A stretch of DNA of 64,000 nucleotides from Panax quinquefolius (GCA_020205615.1 CM035153.1:93028792-93092791); one strand, 5' to 3'. Shown: positions 11,680 through 24,405, counted from the first letter of the stretch. Made by a program: numbers and translations. Notes: generated from the letters alone by a model not told the origin.

Positions 11680-12196
11680 TTTGTAGATTGATATTAAGGT
11701 TATCGTATCTTGGGACTAGTAACACCTTTTGAATGAACAACGTACATTTATTATATTCCGCATTTTAGTTATCATATGTTGTTTAGATGTGGATGTTTGT
11801 AGTTTATCGTGATGACCGAACCGGGGTCAGAGTACCCGGATTCGGGGGCATCACATTTACTTTCCTTAAAACTTTCAGTTAAGGCAGAACGTGGTGAAAC
11901 CTCAGATAAGGACAAGGGTACAGGCAAGGCTACGAAATAGCTTTGTTCCTTTACGCTAGGAATTTAATATTATCATGTTATATTTAAGACTTATGTATTA
12001 TGATGTACTAAGTTATGTTTAAAGTTAAGATTTGTAATGTTGTAGTAACGGTTACGAGACTTTGGAACGAGAATAATTATGTTATGACAATGTAAATTAT
12101 TCTATTATTCAGTTATGTGAGATTTTGATTTGTTATTAGAATTAGCACATGATGTACCAAATTCAAGATATGAGTGTCTGAATTTGGGGGCGTCAC
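11680..12196 (+). repeat. Two stacked LTR 3' ends
   Basis: Two plus-strand LTR terminations are visible: ATTCGGGGGCATCACA ending about 11852 and TTTGGGGGCGTCACA ending about 12196. Both resemble the ends of the complete LTRs at 21630 and 29182. The left parts of these LTRs cannot be traced with confidence. No gene was seen. Confidence 0.55.
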
Positions 12197-12917
12197 AAAC
12201 CCTAGATTTGCCATTATTGTGGTGGAATTATTATGACAGGATTGAGATGTTCTAGATTTTCAATCAAGATTTAGGGTTTATCCTTAAGATCTAAAGTTTA
12301 CTATAAGAGTTACGATTTATTTTAGGAGTTAAAGTTTACTTTAGGATTTATTTAGAACTAGTATATGTAGTACTTAAAAGCTTGAGAAATTGTTGTGTTT
12401 TTTTTATTGTTGTTTTGACCTTGTTGAAAATATCTCCGTCTCTTACTAAACGACTATAGACACAAGGTAAAGATAAGTCATTTTTGTTATGGTAATATTT
12501 CACAATAATATTTTATTTCTCAATGTCGTTTGTAATTTTAATAAAAAGGGAAATATTTTTAAGAAACTAATATTTTTACATGTTAAAATGATATTTTCAC
12601 ATGAGTCTTTCTCTCGTGAAAGTAAAACTCTTTTATTATTCTTATAAGAAATTTTTTGTAGAATATCAATTTTTATGTGGAAATATCACTTCTCTATTTT
12701 TATTAATGAGCTCTACGTTTAATGGTACCCACACATCCTTCAACGTGGAGGTGCAGAGACTAATGAAGAAGTTTTTATCTAATTGAAAACATCTCATTAG
12801 TCTATATAGGGAAAATCAAACAGAGTTGAGGTTATTTACCATATTGTGTGTGTGTGTATATATATATATATAATCCATTTTAAGGACTCACCCCATTATT
12901 TTACATAACATGCTCAC
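12197..12917. other. Gene-less AT-rich stretch
   Basis: No coding or repeat signature beyond a short (TG)n(TA)n tract near 12845-12872 was recognised. Confidence 0.5.
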
Positions 12918-13050
12918 CCCCTTTAGCGACGGACTGGGCGACGGTTCGGTCCGTCGCTACATCAGAGAATCGTCATCTTCGCTTTTAGCGTCGTGACAAA
13001 TATATAGAGATTTGAGGCCGTAACTCAGGTCAAATCCGTCGTTAAAGGGG
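12918..13050. mobile_element. Small inverted-repeat element (MITE-like)
   Basis: CCCCTTTAGCGACGGA at the left end is matched by TCCGTCGTTAAAGGGG at the right end, a 16-bp terminal inverted repeat with one mismatch in a 133-bp unit. Inside, AGCGACGGAC (12925-12934) pairs perfectly with GTCCGTCGCT (12949-12958). No clear target duplication is visible, so the superfamily is open. Confidence 0.55.
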
Positions 13051-13093
13051 TTATGCAAGGTATGTAGGATCGAAGGGTAAGACTGATCCTCCT

Positions 13094-13143
<50 letters not shown>

Positions 13144-13943
13144 CCAAAGCTTTCCTACATAGATTGAAATCGTCAAAGATTAGTGTTACTCTAAAAGTAC
13201 ATAAACTGATTTGTTTATGTGAAAATATGTTGTTTTTACATTCATGATCACTTCTCTGACAAATGAGACTCATAGTTATGTGATACCGGTTCATGTGAAA
13301 TGATCATATTTTTATGTGAAATATATTAATTTCAAAAATAAAATGTCACAATTTGTTTGCTAAAAACATGAGGTAAAAAATTGAAAATACATTTATTATT
13401 AAAATAAGTGAATATATATTAATATTCTAAATTAAAGTTAATATTCACTCAAAAACAGTCTTACAAAATATAACAAATTCTTTTCGAGCAGCATTGTAAA
13501 GTTTTGAAAACTTTATTAAATGGATTCGGTAGTGGAATAATTCTTCCCATAAGGGTAGGGTAATCGAAGCGACAAAAGACTTTCTAATGGCCAGGTATGG
13601 GACTTAGGCAATCATATACATATATTATAAGAAAATTAAACCATATTAATTATTTTGGATATATAGACATCTGGTATATGTTTTCTTAAATTATTTCAAA
13701 ACTACATGAGATAATATTATATTGAATCATCTCTTCCATTTTATTCATTTTCCATCTCTACAAAATATAGGATTCTGTTTCCATCTCGGCCGATAATTCT
13801 TATATTGAACGATAGAGTGTATGCCATTTTTGATGCATAGTGTAGACACTTGAAATTTTGCATTCCTGTTACTAACTATGCAGAAGGGCATAATCGTCTT
13901 ATGTCTTTCAGAGGAGACAACCCTGAAAGTTAAAATCATCAAG
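13051..13943. other. Gene-less stretch before the Tat LTR
   Basis: Contains a long (TA)n tract at 13097-13142 and otherwise AT-rich sequence. The left border of the Tat LTR may lie somewhere in here but could not be fixed. Confidence 0.45.
13097..13142. repeat. (TA)n microsatellite
   Basis: About 23 uninterrupted TA units. Confidence 0.95.
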
Positions 13944-14165
13944 ACAAACCCCGATGACAATCCTGAGAAATCAAGTCAAACCCCGGTGACAACCCCGGGA
14001 GATCAAGTTAAACCCCGGTGATAACCCCGGAGAACAAGTTAAACCCTGGTGACAACCTCAAGAAATCATGACAAACCCCGGTGAAAAACCCTGGGAGATC
14101 AAGAAAAATCCCGGTAACAACCCCGAGAGATTAAATCAAATCTCGAAGACAACCCCAAGAAATTA
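13944..14165. repeat. ~32-bp tandem repeat array, six to seven units
   Basis: Units follow the pattern AAACCCCGGTGACAACCCC, then GGGAGATCAAGTT, with a period of 31-34 bases and increasing decay to the right. It is GC-rich compared with its surroundings and lies about 450 bases upstream of the putative LTR TATA box. Confidence 0.8.
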
Positions 14166-14607
14166 TCAAATCAACATTGAATATAGACAGGAAGCACTAG
14201 CAATCCAACCTTGGAGATAACCCCGAGGAAGACAAATGCTGCCACGTCTAGCCCAAAACCAACACAGGAGGGTAAAAGAGTAATTTTGTCAAATCAACAT
14301 CAAATCAAGTCAAATCAATGTCATGAAGCTCATGCAGAACCATAACGCCAATCCTGAGTGAAAATAACACATGATAGCTCAACGGACGGACTACGAAGAC
14401 TCGAAGATCTAGTCATGGACCCGTCTTCCCTGATTCGGAAAAGGTCAAATCTCATATCATTGTGTAGCTCTCGAAAAGGGCTTTCCGTAAAGGAATAACA
14501 CTCATCCATCAGATTTTTGGATTGAAAGTTATGAAGGTTTAAAAAGACATTGAGTTGGTCGGAGTGCACGTACTTCGAGATAAACGGACCAACGGGGCCA
14601 TTTGGTC

Positions 14608-14615
14608 TATAAATA
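14608..14615 (+). promoter_or_regulatory. TATA box of Tat LTR
   Basis: TATAAATA, followed within 15 bases by an 11-base C-run and within 50 bases by a CTCTTAACCACTCC-type leader. Confidence 0.55.
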
Positions 14616-14858
14616 AGTCCCCCCCCCCCATCAGCCATTTAAAAAAAAGAAGAGAGAATTCCGCCCATTTCAGCTCTTAACCACTCCAACAGTGTTCTAA
14701 ACTCTGATTTTCTTCTTTGTAAACACTTTTATACATATATATTACAACATATCAAGTTTTAACCGGTGGAAATTGAGTTTTCAAGCTTCAAAAGCAGTCT
14801 AAAGCCCTCCTCACTACACACTTTATGATCCTTTCAGATCTAAAGCTTTTACTTGCTT

Positions 14859-14861
<3 letters not shown>

Positions 14862-14905
<44 letters not shown>
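14862..14905. repeat. (TA)n microsatellite
   Basis: Uninterrupted TA run inside the Tat LTR; a second shorter run follows near 14928-14942. Confidence 0.95.
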
Positions 14906-14907
<2 letters not shown>

Positions 14908-15524
14908 CAATTTAGGCCAAATTGGTATATATATATATATATGTTAATTTTATACTGTGATTAAATATCAGTTTTAACTGTTCATTCAATGTAAAGCTGT
15001 AATATTTAAAGTTTGTGTACTAAATTTATCTAAATCTAGCCATATCTAACTTTTAATTGGTTCAAAAGTTATAAAACTAGAACCATTGAGCTAGAATGGC
15101 TAAGATTTATTTAAATCTAGTTTTCTTTCCAAGTTATGTAAATATTAAGCGACTACGCGACCCTAGATCTGTAAGTAGAGGAAACGGGAAGCATGGCTAC
15201 GCGCATGCAAGGATTTAACTGATGAATCCTTTGTTTTTTGACGTCTAAATACTATTCTACGGTTTATTTCAATATTTATTGTGCAAGCTTCTCAATGATA
15301 TCTTGTGAGCCTAGGAATCATGGGATCTATGATTAAATCCATGGATTTAGATTCGATTCCCATGATGGACATATTTGGGTTATATAGATAGCTTGTAATC
15401 CTTTCTAAATGTAAATGTTGGGACCTTAAAATGGTGATTCGGATTTAAGGCCTCAAAATAATAAAATCATTGCTTGTGATGCTCGGGTCACTTCGATGGC
15501 TTTCATGCCCATAAGGGGCCCGAC

Positions 15525-15527
<3 letters not shown>

Positions 15528-15578
<51 letters not shown>
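15528..15578. repeat. (TA)n microsatellite
   Basis: About 25 TA units inside the Tat LTR. Confidence 0.95.
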
Positions 15579-15582
<4 letters not shown>

Positions 15583-16197
15583 ATGTTTCATCTCAATAAA
15601 ATCAAATCAAGCCAAATATGGAATAAAATGGAAGTATCAAAGGCCTCAACTACTATGCGAGCATAAGGGTTTGAAAATTTCTTTTCAATACCTCACCTTT
15701 AAATTCTTTGCTAAAAATTGATTTTATAAATCAAACCCTTTGTCTATAGGAGCAAAAGAGGCATAACACTACTTCCAAACAATGCATTGTAAGTACATTT
15801 ATCAGTATCACATCCACATATATACACACATGCTTAGGGAATTGAAAAGACGCAGTAACCGTGTTTCACAGAAGTCGGGGGTGCCTAACATCTTCCCCTC
15901 GCTTAAACAAGCCCCCGAACTCCATGAATCTCGGGTTCCAAACCAATTAAATAGAGTCACATTTGGGCCATATTGTAAACAAACATCTACCAAAATTCTG
16001 GTTGAGTTGGTACAACCATTTAAACTCATACCAATTGGCGACTCTACTTAATCGGCCCAATCATTAAAATTAAATCTTTTCAAATCGTCGACAATTTATG
16101 TCACCCTTTCAAAAAGATTTGAATCACGAAGAAAACATAAAGGGTAAGAAATATTTAAAAGAAGAATTCAAGAGAAATTTTTCTCGACGTCGACAAG

Positions 16198-16215
16198 TGG
16201 CGACTCTGCTGGGGA
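16198..16215 (+). promoter_or_regulatory. Primer-binding site of Tat/Ogre-like element
   Basis: TGGCGACTCTGCTGGGGA directly after the LTR end is the primer-binding sequence type common in Tat/Ogre elements. A degenerate partial copy (TTGGCGACTCTACT) occurs near 16036 inside the LTR. Confidence 0.8.
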
Positions 16216-16868
16216 TGGAGGAGAGGGCTTAAGCAGCTTTTCAAACTCTTCAAATTCCCTTTTTATCTACTTGTGTGTGGATGTTGTCTTTATATGGAAT
16301 TGATGTAAATAAATGTTTTACTACTTTATATTAGTGCCTTGCACAATGTCATCATTACATATGGTGAGACGTGTTGTATGAGAATGTATGTTGTGTGATT
16401 CCTCCACCATGTGGTGAACTCGTCGGCGTTAGATTACTGGACTCAAAGGAGACTAATCATGTGAGGCTTAGGAAAGGCTCCACTCAGATCTGCTCCAACT
16501 AAAAGATCAGATTAACTTCCCATCTAGTAAATTGTGATGATCTCGGGACCTTCATGCCAAAAAAAGCCGCGAGAGTAGCCTAAGATAGGTCAGCTTCTGA
16601 TAAACCAAATGCAAAGGGGAGTCTCTTCATGCCTTTCTCTTTCAATTCCAAATAAATTTTTATTAAATGTAAATTACAATTCCATGTAAATATAAAGATC
16701 AAGAAAAGAAAAGAAAATGTGAATATCATTTTCATTCCCTATCAATGTTATTATTGTACATATATTAAATCATGTCATGCTATTTTGTCAGCAAAATAAC
16801 TAACAGCTATTTCCCAGGAAAATATTAAAAAACCTCAAAAAATAACACATTGTATAGTATGCATCTTG

Positions 16869-16903
<35 letters not shown>

Positions 16904-16930
16904 AAATTAACATATCTACTTTTATTGTAG
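16216..16930 (+). other. Tat leader region, non-coding
   Basis: Leader between primer-binding site and gag. A (TA)n run at 16872-16902 precedes the first gag-like residues. No other signal seen. Confidence 0.5.
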
Positions 16931-18787
16931 GAAAAAATTGGTCCCACTACCCGGTCTAAGTCTAAGAAGGCTCAAAGCCTATCCACTAACATGAAAGAAA
17001 GTACCAAACAAGGGATAAGTTTCGTGTCTCGAGAAGAGTTTGAGGGACTCGGAAATTAGATAGCAAAATTAGCTATCTTCATAAAAGAATAGAGCAAAAG
17101 TACTCAAGGTACGCAAGTACCTACTCAATCAGAGTCATCCATACAAGTTGGTAGTCAGGGTACTGACAAGAAATAGGAAGTTCAAATACCTGAGCCTCAA
17201 AGCAATGAAAAATCCAACAGAACCCCTAAAATCACTAATCTTAAAGAAGATCGAGAAACTGGTGATATTCGAAAGAAAGCTCAGTAAATGGAAGAAACCA
17301 TCTGGTTAATCAAAGGGACATGACCATATGGTAGTGTTAACTACTCAGACCTCTGCATCTTTCCCAGGGCCTGGTATCTAGAAAAGTTCAAAACTCTGCA
17401 TTTCAAGAAATATGACGGATTAGGAGATCCTTACACTCATTTGAAAGTATTCATTGGAGAACTCGGATCCTACGCTGAAGATGAGAAACTAAGGATGCAG
17501 TTGTTTCAGAAAAGTTTGACCGGAGAAGTAAGAGCATGGTATGCCCAACTTGACAATTCCAAAATCCATAGTTGGGAGGAGCTAGCACATTTCTTCCTAA
17601 ATTAATACAGTTTCCAATCAAAAATGGCTCCAGATAGGTATCAAATCACCAATGTTAAGAAGCAAAGTAGTAAATCTTTCCATGAATATGCTCAATGGTG
17701 GAGACGCCTGGCTGCCCAAGTCATTCCATCAATGACAGAAATAGAAATGGTAATGACATTCATTAATATACATGAAGTTCCATTTTACGAGAAGGTTCTA
17801 GCATGTATAGGAAAACCATTCTCAAAAATGAATAAATACGGATAAATGGCTGAAATAGGGTTGAACTCTAGAAAGATTAAAGACCTTACTACTTTAGAAG
17901 TGGTGGTTAGGCTCATTTAGGTTAGAAGCTATGGGAACAACCCTCGGAGGGTTTATAAAAAGAAGGAAGAAGGTGTATCCTTGGTACTGCAAAGACAAAA
18001 TCAGAGAGGCAACCAAAATTTTCCCATTCAAAGGAGAAGTTATTTCCCTTTCCAAACTTTTGTATAATCTTTAAATCCTCCGTTTCAAAAATCTGGAGAA
18101 GTTAAACGTCGCAGAACATTCACACCTTTAGGGGACTCACTGGAAAATGTATTAAAACTTCTAACAACACAAAAGAAGATTGTCCAGCTACTTCCCCAAG
18201 CCAATCCAAGTGGAAGGAATTTTGACTCAAGTAAGAAATGTGCTTATCATTATGGAGCTCTGGGTCATGATACCTAATATTGTTGGTCTATCAAGCATAA
18301 AATCCAAGATCTAATAAATAGTGGGGAGATTGTGGTGACAACATAAAAATAACTACATATTCAAGATAATCCTCTACCTCAACACAATGAAGAAGGCGTT
18401 ATTATAATAGGTATGGGAAACAGAGAGAGTTCCAAATACCTCCAATACATAAGCAAGTCCTCCCAAGCAAACAAGGACAGCTCGGACAATTGGGAATATT
18501 CAAGAAGGTAATTTATGATAAAACAAAAAATGAAGTCTATCAAGGAACCTATTGATCAGTTGGCAGAACCAGAGTTATTGATGGCCCGAGGTTAATATTA
18601 CATTGTTCTATACACGGGGGAACTTGAGTGGTACAAAGAAAAGTTAGTTTGGGGGAAAACAAAGGTTGCCCACTAGGTGTTTACTGAATTGCCTCAACCA
18701 AAACTGACCCGTAATCATATACCGTTAAGCAACACTCGATACACAATGTCATCTAAAAGGAAAAGGGCCTCTTCATCTAGCACTCAC
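16931..18787 (+). pseudogene. Tat/Ogre-like gag, degenerate and truncated by nested insertion
   Basis: Gag would form the virus-like particle of the element. The recognisable core runs from FKKYDGLGDPYTHLKVF (about 17400) through WYAQLDNSKIHSWEELAHFF, MAPDRYQI (17624) and SFHEYAQWWRRLAAQV. A zinc-knuckle-like segment CAYHYGALGHDT (about 18240) has the spacing seen in this lineage. Stops occur near 17603, at 17843-17845, in the knuckle near 18274 and at several other points, and the frame changes. After 18787 the sequence is interrupted by a complete chromovirus with a 5-bp duplication; about 110 bases of host sequence reappear at 29183. The pol pieces at 47014 and 51408 have the same orientation and may belong to this element, which is inference. 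Confidence 0.78.
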
Positions 18788-20404
18788 TGTAAGACCCCGA
18801 AATTTTTTTAAATAAAAAGGAATTTCCTTTATTTATTATTTTGAAATAGTAAGGGTTGATTTGATTAATGTGGATAGTTAAAGGTTAAATACGCAAATAT
18901 TTCAAAATAAGCAAGTGGTTATAAAATATTCATTATCGTCGGGAATATTCGTTTGGTCGTGGAATATTAAATGCTTGTCGGGAATATTCGTATGACGACG
19001 TATAACCATGTGTGGGCCCATAACGAAAAGTGATTGGATGAAGAAAACGACAAATATAAGTTGTTTTAAATAACGGCGTAGTTATTCTGAATTATCTTTG
19101 TTGGAATACCCTTGGTTAAAACACACTAATACGCTTTGTTGAAGAGATACACTGCAGTATTGCACCAATTATTGATTCTTACGTGAGAAGGCACTACTCA
19201 ATAATGGTTACGATAATTCTTGCTCAATTATTTTATTGAGTTAATAATTCTTTGCGTTGATATTTTATATTCTTTGTTGTTTCAATAATTGTCATTACGA
19301 TATTTTTTTCATTATCGAAGCAATAATTCATATTATCTGAATAATATTATTAGATAACATTATTGGCAATGTCTAGAAAGTTCTTCTAAGGAGAGGTTTG
19401 GTCATCTAATTCATGCTACCAAGAAGAAGAAATTCTTATTGAAAGCCCCTCTTTCTGAACCGCACGTTGTCAATATTGTGATTACGTAATATTATTTGTG
19501 AATAATTAATTATTGATTTATATGATGAGGAAAATATTGATTTTATGTGGATATAGATGGAGAAAATTTTTAAAATGACAATTGTTGAAAATTAATATTT
19601 TATCTTTTTCTCGATAAAATAATTCATTTAAATATATTATTTTAATAATATATTAACTTGGTGATATTTTTACAATGAATGTGGGATATATGAGTATATG
19701 AGGAGGAAGAGTATTTTGTGGCATTAAATGTTTAACACATGTTTTGTGTGTTGGTGGACACAATTATTGATAGAAATTTGATTATAAACATAAAATCACC
19801 CGTTTGTGGATTTCTTGTCAATTTCTATTTGGAGTTTGGAAAAACTTTCTTCTGCAAAGTTGTAGAAATTGAATTTCCTATAAAACTCGTGAGATTCAAT
19901 TTTTTCTGATGAAAGGGCTATTTATTATGAATTATTGAAGTTCAAGTTCAAAAATAATTAATTTTTGGGAGTTTTAGTTAATTATTTTGAGAAAAACGTT
20001 TTTTACAACTAAGTTGGCCTCACATGTGATTCAAATGGGCTGAGATCAGTTGTCTAAGGTGGGCTAAAGAAAATGTGAAAAATATATTAATATTATATTC
20101 AATTTTCTGCTTTGGTGTTCTAAGCATTTTCCTATAAATAGGGTGCTTAGGTTAGAATTGAAAAACACACCAGAAATTGAAGTTTCTCTCTATTTCTCTC
20201 TCGATATATTGAGCGTATTCTTGTGAGTATACTTTGAGTATTGTTAGACGGTGCAAGTTCCCTTCAGCACTATACCCGGTATTCCAGCTAGAAGTACTAA
20301 TCTTTCGAGGTAAGGGATATTATTTTTTTTGTAATGATATTATTTCTTCAATATCATTATGCTGAAATGTTGATCTGAAGTTTTTATCAAATTTGGAACT
20401 TTTT

Positions 20405-20670
20405 CATGTCAAGGGTTACTATTCATGGGTTACTATTCATGGGTTACTATTCATGAGTTACTATTCACGATTACTATTCATGAGTTCTTATTCACGATTA
20501 CTATTCACGAGTACTATTCATGAAGCGTGAAGATGTTTTTTTGTGGAATTTCTATCTTTTGGTGTCGGAGTTACTATTCACGTATACGGCACTATTCACG
20601 TATACGGCACTATTCACGATATCTGGACTATTCACGATATCTGACACTATTCACGTGATCTGGCACTATT
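20405..20670. repeat. Short tandem repeats, TTACTATTCATG/ACG type
   Basis: About a dozen units of 14-20 bases built on ACTATTCA followed by CG or TG. The same array is in the 3' LTR near 28030-28235, with different unit details. Confidence 0.85.
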
Positions 20671-20904
20671 CAATTTAAAATAAAATTTCTTCTTTTGTCC
20701 AAAATATCTATTCGGGATACTAGCTCGATTGTATCCATGTTTTGATCATTCTTGAATTTTACACCACTATGATTATTTTTGAGGTATTTTTTTGGCGTGG
20801 ATAAAACCAAGTACTGAATCTTTAATCCTTAATCCTTGTCATTTTGTTTCACTTTGGATTCGTTTCTTTAAAAAATATTTTCATCATCCTCGGTCTTAAA
20901 TGAT

Positions 20905-21095
20905 GATATTATGGAATATCTTTGGCTTTGTAGTGCAAAGATGAATGATTTCTTAAGAATATCTTTGGCCCGTAGTGCAAAGATGAATGATTTCTGAAGA
21001 ATATCTTTGGCTGTAGTGCAAAACATGAACAGTGTTTAAATGAACATGACCAATGATGAATATCTTTGGCTGTAGTGCAAAGATGAATATTTGAT
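20905..21095. repeat. ~40-60-bp tandem repeat
   Basis: Four units with ATATCTTTGGC...GTGCAAAGATGAATG. The counterpart in the 3' LTR is at about 28460-28650. Confidence 0.8.
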
Positions 21096-21631
21096 TCGGA
21101 TGTATATTAATTGATGTTACGGGGATAAAAGATGAGACGATGAACTTTTAAATTCATACATAGAAGATAGTAGTTTGCATTCTCTACTTAACTCTTCTAA
21201 TGAATTATTATTTCACATTGCAGTATTGATTTAAAATTTGTTGTCTATTGTATTCTATTAGATTTTTCCTGTTGAAGACTAACGATAATTTGTTGTATAT
21301 TATCTTAGTCATAATATTCTTCTTGAGCTAGTTGAGCTCACCCTTTTCCTTTTTGTTCCATTTTTCTTAGGAGGCGAGAATATAGCGAGTGCAGTCTGGG
21401 GTATGGAATGAAGGTTTTAGAAAGGATTGCTTAGTAGTCCTCACCATTTTTATGAAATAATGTATCAATAAAGGTGATGAGGATTTATTTGAGTATAGAT
21501 ATTGTCTAGAAGATAATATTTGTATTCAAACTCACGCTTTCTTGTTGTAATAATAAAGTTGTAGTTGTTTACTGTACCATGTATTGACAACTCGGAATAG
21601 GTGATGTATACCTATTTTGGGGGCGTCACAG

Positions 21632-21643
21632 TTAGTATCGAGC
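21632..21643 (+). promoter_or_regulatory. Primer-binding site, initiator-Met type, altered
   Basis: TTAGTATCGAGC follows the LTR by one base. It resembles the usual initiator tRNA-Met site TGGTATCAGAGC but differs by a substitution and short deletion. The related minus-strand element at 35705-35715 shows TGGTATCGAGC with the same deletion. Confidence 0.65.
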
Positions 21644-22079
21644 TTAGGATATGATCTCTGGCGGAGATCGGGGAATAGAACTAGGAGGAGAGGCAGTAAA
21701 TCCTTCGCTAGTGTGTCCTACCTAAGCTTATTTGTTAGTTGGTCGAAGATATAGGGATATTATGTGATATATTGATTTCCTTAATTAACCCTTGTTTTAT
21801 GATAGTATTTGAGAATGTCGTTGAGAATATTAACATTGGAGTAAATGAGACCGTGGAGATGCTGTCTTTACCAACGAGGAGAACGTGCAGCAATAGGTGG
21901 CAATGTACCTCCTGTGAACAACACCATTGAAAGCGTATGATGAACGAGGGGATGTTTAGAAGTTTTTGCGATTCATGCAAAATCGAGACGAGGAGACTCG
22001 TGTTCAAAATCTGAGGAGGAAATGATAGCAATTCACGGGTTGTCACAACCCAAGGAGTTCAAAGAGTTGGGACCACGAG

Positions 22080-22925
22080 AATTCAAGGGAAAGCCGATCC
22101 GATCATGGCGGAAACATGGGTCAAGCAAATTACCAAGATATTCGATGTCTTGGGATGCGGAGAAACGAAGGTTCCATTCGCCACCTTTATGTTCCGTGGC
22201 GAGGCGGACTCATGGGTGGGAGTCCGTGAAGCGTACCCATCCAATCGCTTTCAAAGATGTGTCGTGGAGACATTTCAGAAATTATTTAATGACAAATACT
22301 TTCACGAAAGTGTTCGCTCATATGAAGGAAGTGGAGTTCATCAGATTGGAACAAAACAACATGATGTGTCTCGATGACGAGGCAAAGTTTGCGAGTTATC
22401 CGGTTTTGCACCTCATTTGGTGGAGAATGAGGAACGATATGGCGGATGTTTCTTAGAGGTTTGAAACCCAAAGATACGTCGATATCTCATTTCTCATAAA
22501 CTTTCTCTCTATTCGATGTTGTAAATGCAGCTCAATTATTAGAGCGAGATAACGAGTACGGTCAACCGAGGGACCACAACCGAGGATCGTGACGAGAGAT
22601 AGCGATCAACGTAAATAATGATAACTGCGGAGAAAGAAATGAATGGGACGAAAATGGTAACCACTCTGGTGGTAATCATGGCCATGAAAATGAAGAAGCG
22701 AGTCGGGAGGAGATTTTAAAAGAGGAGATTTAACAACGACCGTATGAAGACGAGCAGTCTTGCGTGACAAGCGGGTTCTAAGGGAGGAGAACGACCACCG
22801 TCATATGCTACAAATGCGGAAAAGAGGGACATATCGATCAAAACGCCCACAACAGTTCAAGGTATGCTATAGTTGTGGAAAGGAAGGACATATCGCTTTC
22901 GAGATTATGCGATGAGCGAAACCTA
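22080..22925 (+). pseudogene. Chromovirus gag with two zinc knuckles, frameshifted
   Basis: The capsid region is read across frames: MAETWVKQITKIFDVLGC (22105), FNDKYFHESVRS, then after a frame change EVEFIRLEQNNM (about 22331). Two CCHC-type zinc knuckles follow: CYKCGKEGHI at 22806-22835 and CYSCGKEGHIAFE at 22865-22903. In both, the last cysteine is lost to a frameshift or substitution. Gag would package element RNA; here it cannot be translated in one piece. Frame changes are frequent, at least four in 850 bases, denser than expected from the conservation of the surrounding residues. Confidence 0.82.
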
Positions 22926-23034
22926 GTTCAAATGAGGACGGTGACTCAAAAGATCGTCTCCGTAAAAGTCAAAAGTCAACGATTCCGGAAGAGCGTTTGT
23001 TGTGATCGGTCATAATCGAGAACCCAAACGAGGT

Positions 23035-23400
23035 GATCACGGGTAAGCTATTTATGAATTCTTGCGAAGTTTATACCTTACTTGATCTGATGCTACCCAT
23101 TCATTTATCTCTCCTGCATCGCTTTCAACGTTTAAACTTGACTCGGAGAAATTAGACTTTGACCTATCTGTGGAAACTCCGTTAGGAGAAACTTTCATCA
23201 CATCCACCGCTTATAAATCTTGTTTGATTCAAGTTGGCACCATTACCTTACCCATGACCTCATCTCTTTAAAGATACTTGCTTTTGATGTGATTTTAGGG
23301 ATTGATTGGTTAACTACTCATCATGCCAAAATTGATTGTTTTCGTAAGGTTGTTGGTTTTCATATTCCTAACCAACCCGTTGTATGCAATTCAAGCAACT
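23035..23400 (+). pseudogene. Chromovirus aspartic protease, degenerate
   Basis: Recognisable by the SCEVYTLLD segment at about 23062-23088, where the active-site Asp-Ser/Thr-Gly is disrupted just after the aspartate, and by ILAFDVILGIDWLTTHHAKID (about 23275-23336), the usual second half of a retroelement protease. A stop at 23269-23271 region and frame changes separate the halves. The enzyme would cut the element polyprotein. Confidence 0.75.
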
Positions 23401-23599
23401 AAACCATTAAAATCGATCATTTGTCATATCTAATCATAAAGCTATTCGTTTATTAAAAAACTGGATGTCAAGCTTTCTTAGCCCATGTTATGGATTTGAA
23501 TAAAGACACGTCCAAATTTGAATAATATTCTGTTGTTATTGACTTTCCCGACGTATTTCTCAAGAACTTCCTTGTCTACCCCGAACGTGAAGTTGAATT

Positions 23600-24405
23600 C
23601 TTTATTAATCTTGAACTCGGTACAAAGCCCATTTCTAAAACCCCATATCGAATGGCTCCTATTGAACTTCAGGAGTTAAAGGTCCAACTACAGGAATTGT
23701 TGGACATCGGTTTCATTCGTCCTAGTACATCTCCTTGGGGTGCTCCTGTTTTATTCGTAAAAAAGAAAGACGGGAGTATGCGACTTTGTATTGACTATCG
23801 GGAATTAAACCATGTCACCATCAAGAATATGTATCCTCTACCTCGTATTGATGACTTGTTTGACCCGATTCTGAGGGGCACAATTCTTTTCAAAAATCGA
23901 TCTTAGCTTCGGATATCATCACCAAGATTAAAAGCGAGGATATTCAAAAGACGCCTTGAGAACTTCGGTATGGGCATTATGAATTCTTAGTCATGTCTTT
24001 CGGACTAACTAATGCTCCTACTGGCTTTCATGGATATGATGAATCGAGTATTCAAGGAATATTTGGATCAATTCGTTGTTGTCTTTATTGATGACATCCT
24101 CATATATTCCAAAAGCCGTGAAGATCATGAGCACCATTTGAAGCTGGTACTCCAAAGGCTTCGTGAAAACCAACTATATGCCAAATTGAAGAAATGTGAG
24201 TTATGGCTTGAGGAAGTAGCATTCCTTGGGCACGTGGTGTCGAAACATGGAGTATCTGTTGATCCGAAGCGAAGATTGAAGCAATACAAAGTTGGAAGCA
24301 AATCAAAGTCGGTGATCAAGTACGTAGTTTTTGGGTTTAGTGGTTATTATCGGAGATTCGTGGAAGGGTTTTCTCAAATCGCTACTCCATTAACTCATTA
24401 ACTCG
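23600..24405 (+). pseudogene. Chromovirus reverse transcriptase, frameshifted
   Basis: [20 protein letters not shown] opens the domain (about 23643), followed by [32 protein letters not shown] and [12 protein letters not shown]. After 23890 the frame breaks; the palm continues near 24012 with MDMMNRVFKEYLDQFVVVF and the catalytic IDD at 24087-24095, which is intact. GHVVSKHGVSVDP and GFSGYYRRFVEGFSQIATPL complete the thumb side. The order and wording fit Tekay-type chromoviruses. Broken into at least three frames by small changes. Confidence 0.9.

Larger units (their letters stand above)
13944..16195 (+). repeat. 5' LTR of a Tat/Ogre-like element, left border unresolved
   Basis: The right border is set by CGACA at 16195 followed two bases later by the primer-binding site. 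TATAAATA at 14608-14615 is followed by a C-run and a pyrimidine-rich leader, as expected for promoter and R region. Two long (TA)n tracts interrupt it. The left TG end was not identified. Confidence 0.6.
18788..21630 (+). repeat. 5' LTR of chromovirus
   Basis: Starts TGTAAGACCCCG and ends TTTGGGGGCGTCACA. TATAAATA at 20133-20140. Contains two arrays: ACTATTCACG-type repeats (about 20405-20670) and ATATCTTTGGCTGTAGTGCA repeats (about 20905-21095). GAGCTCACCC at 21334 recurs in related LTRs. Confidence 0.93.
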
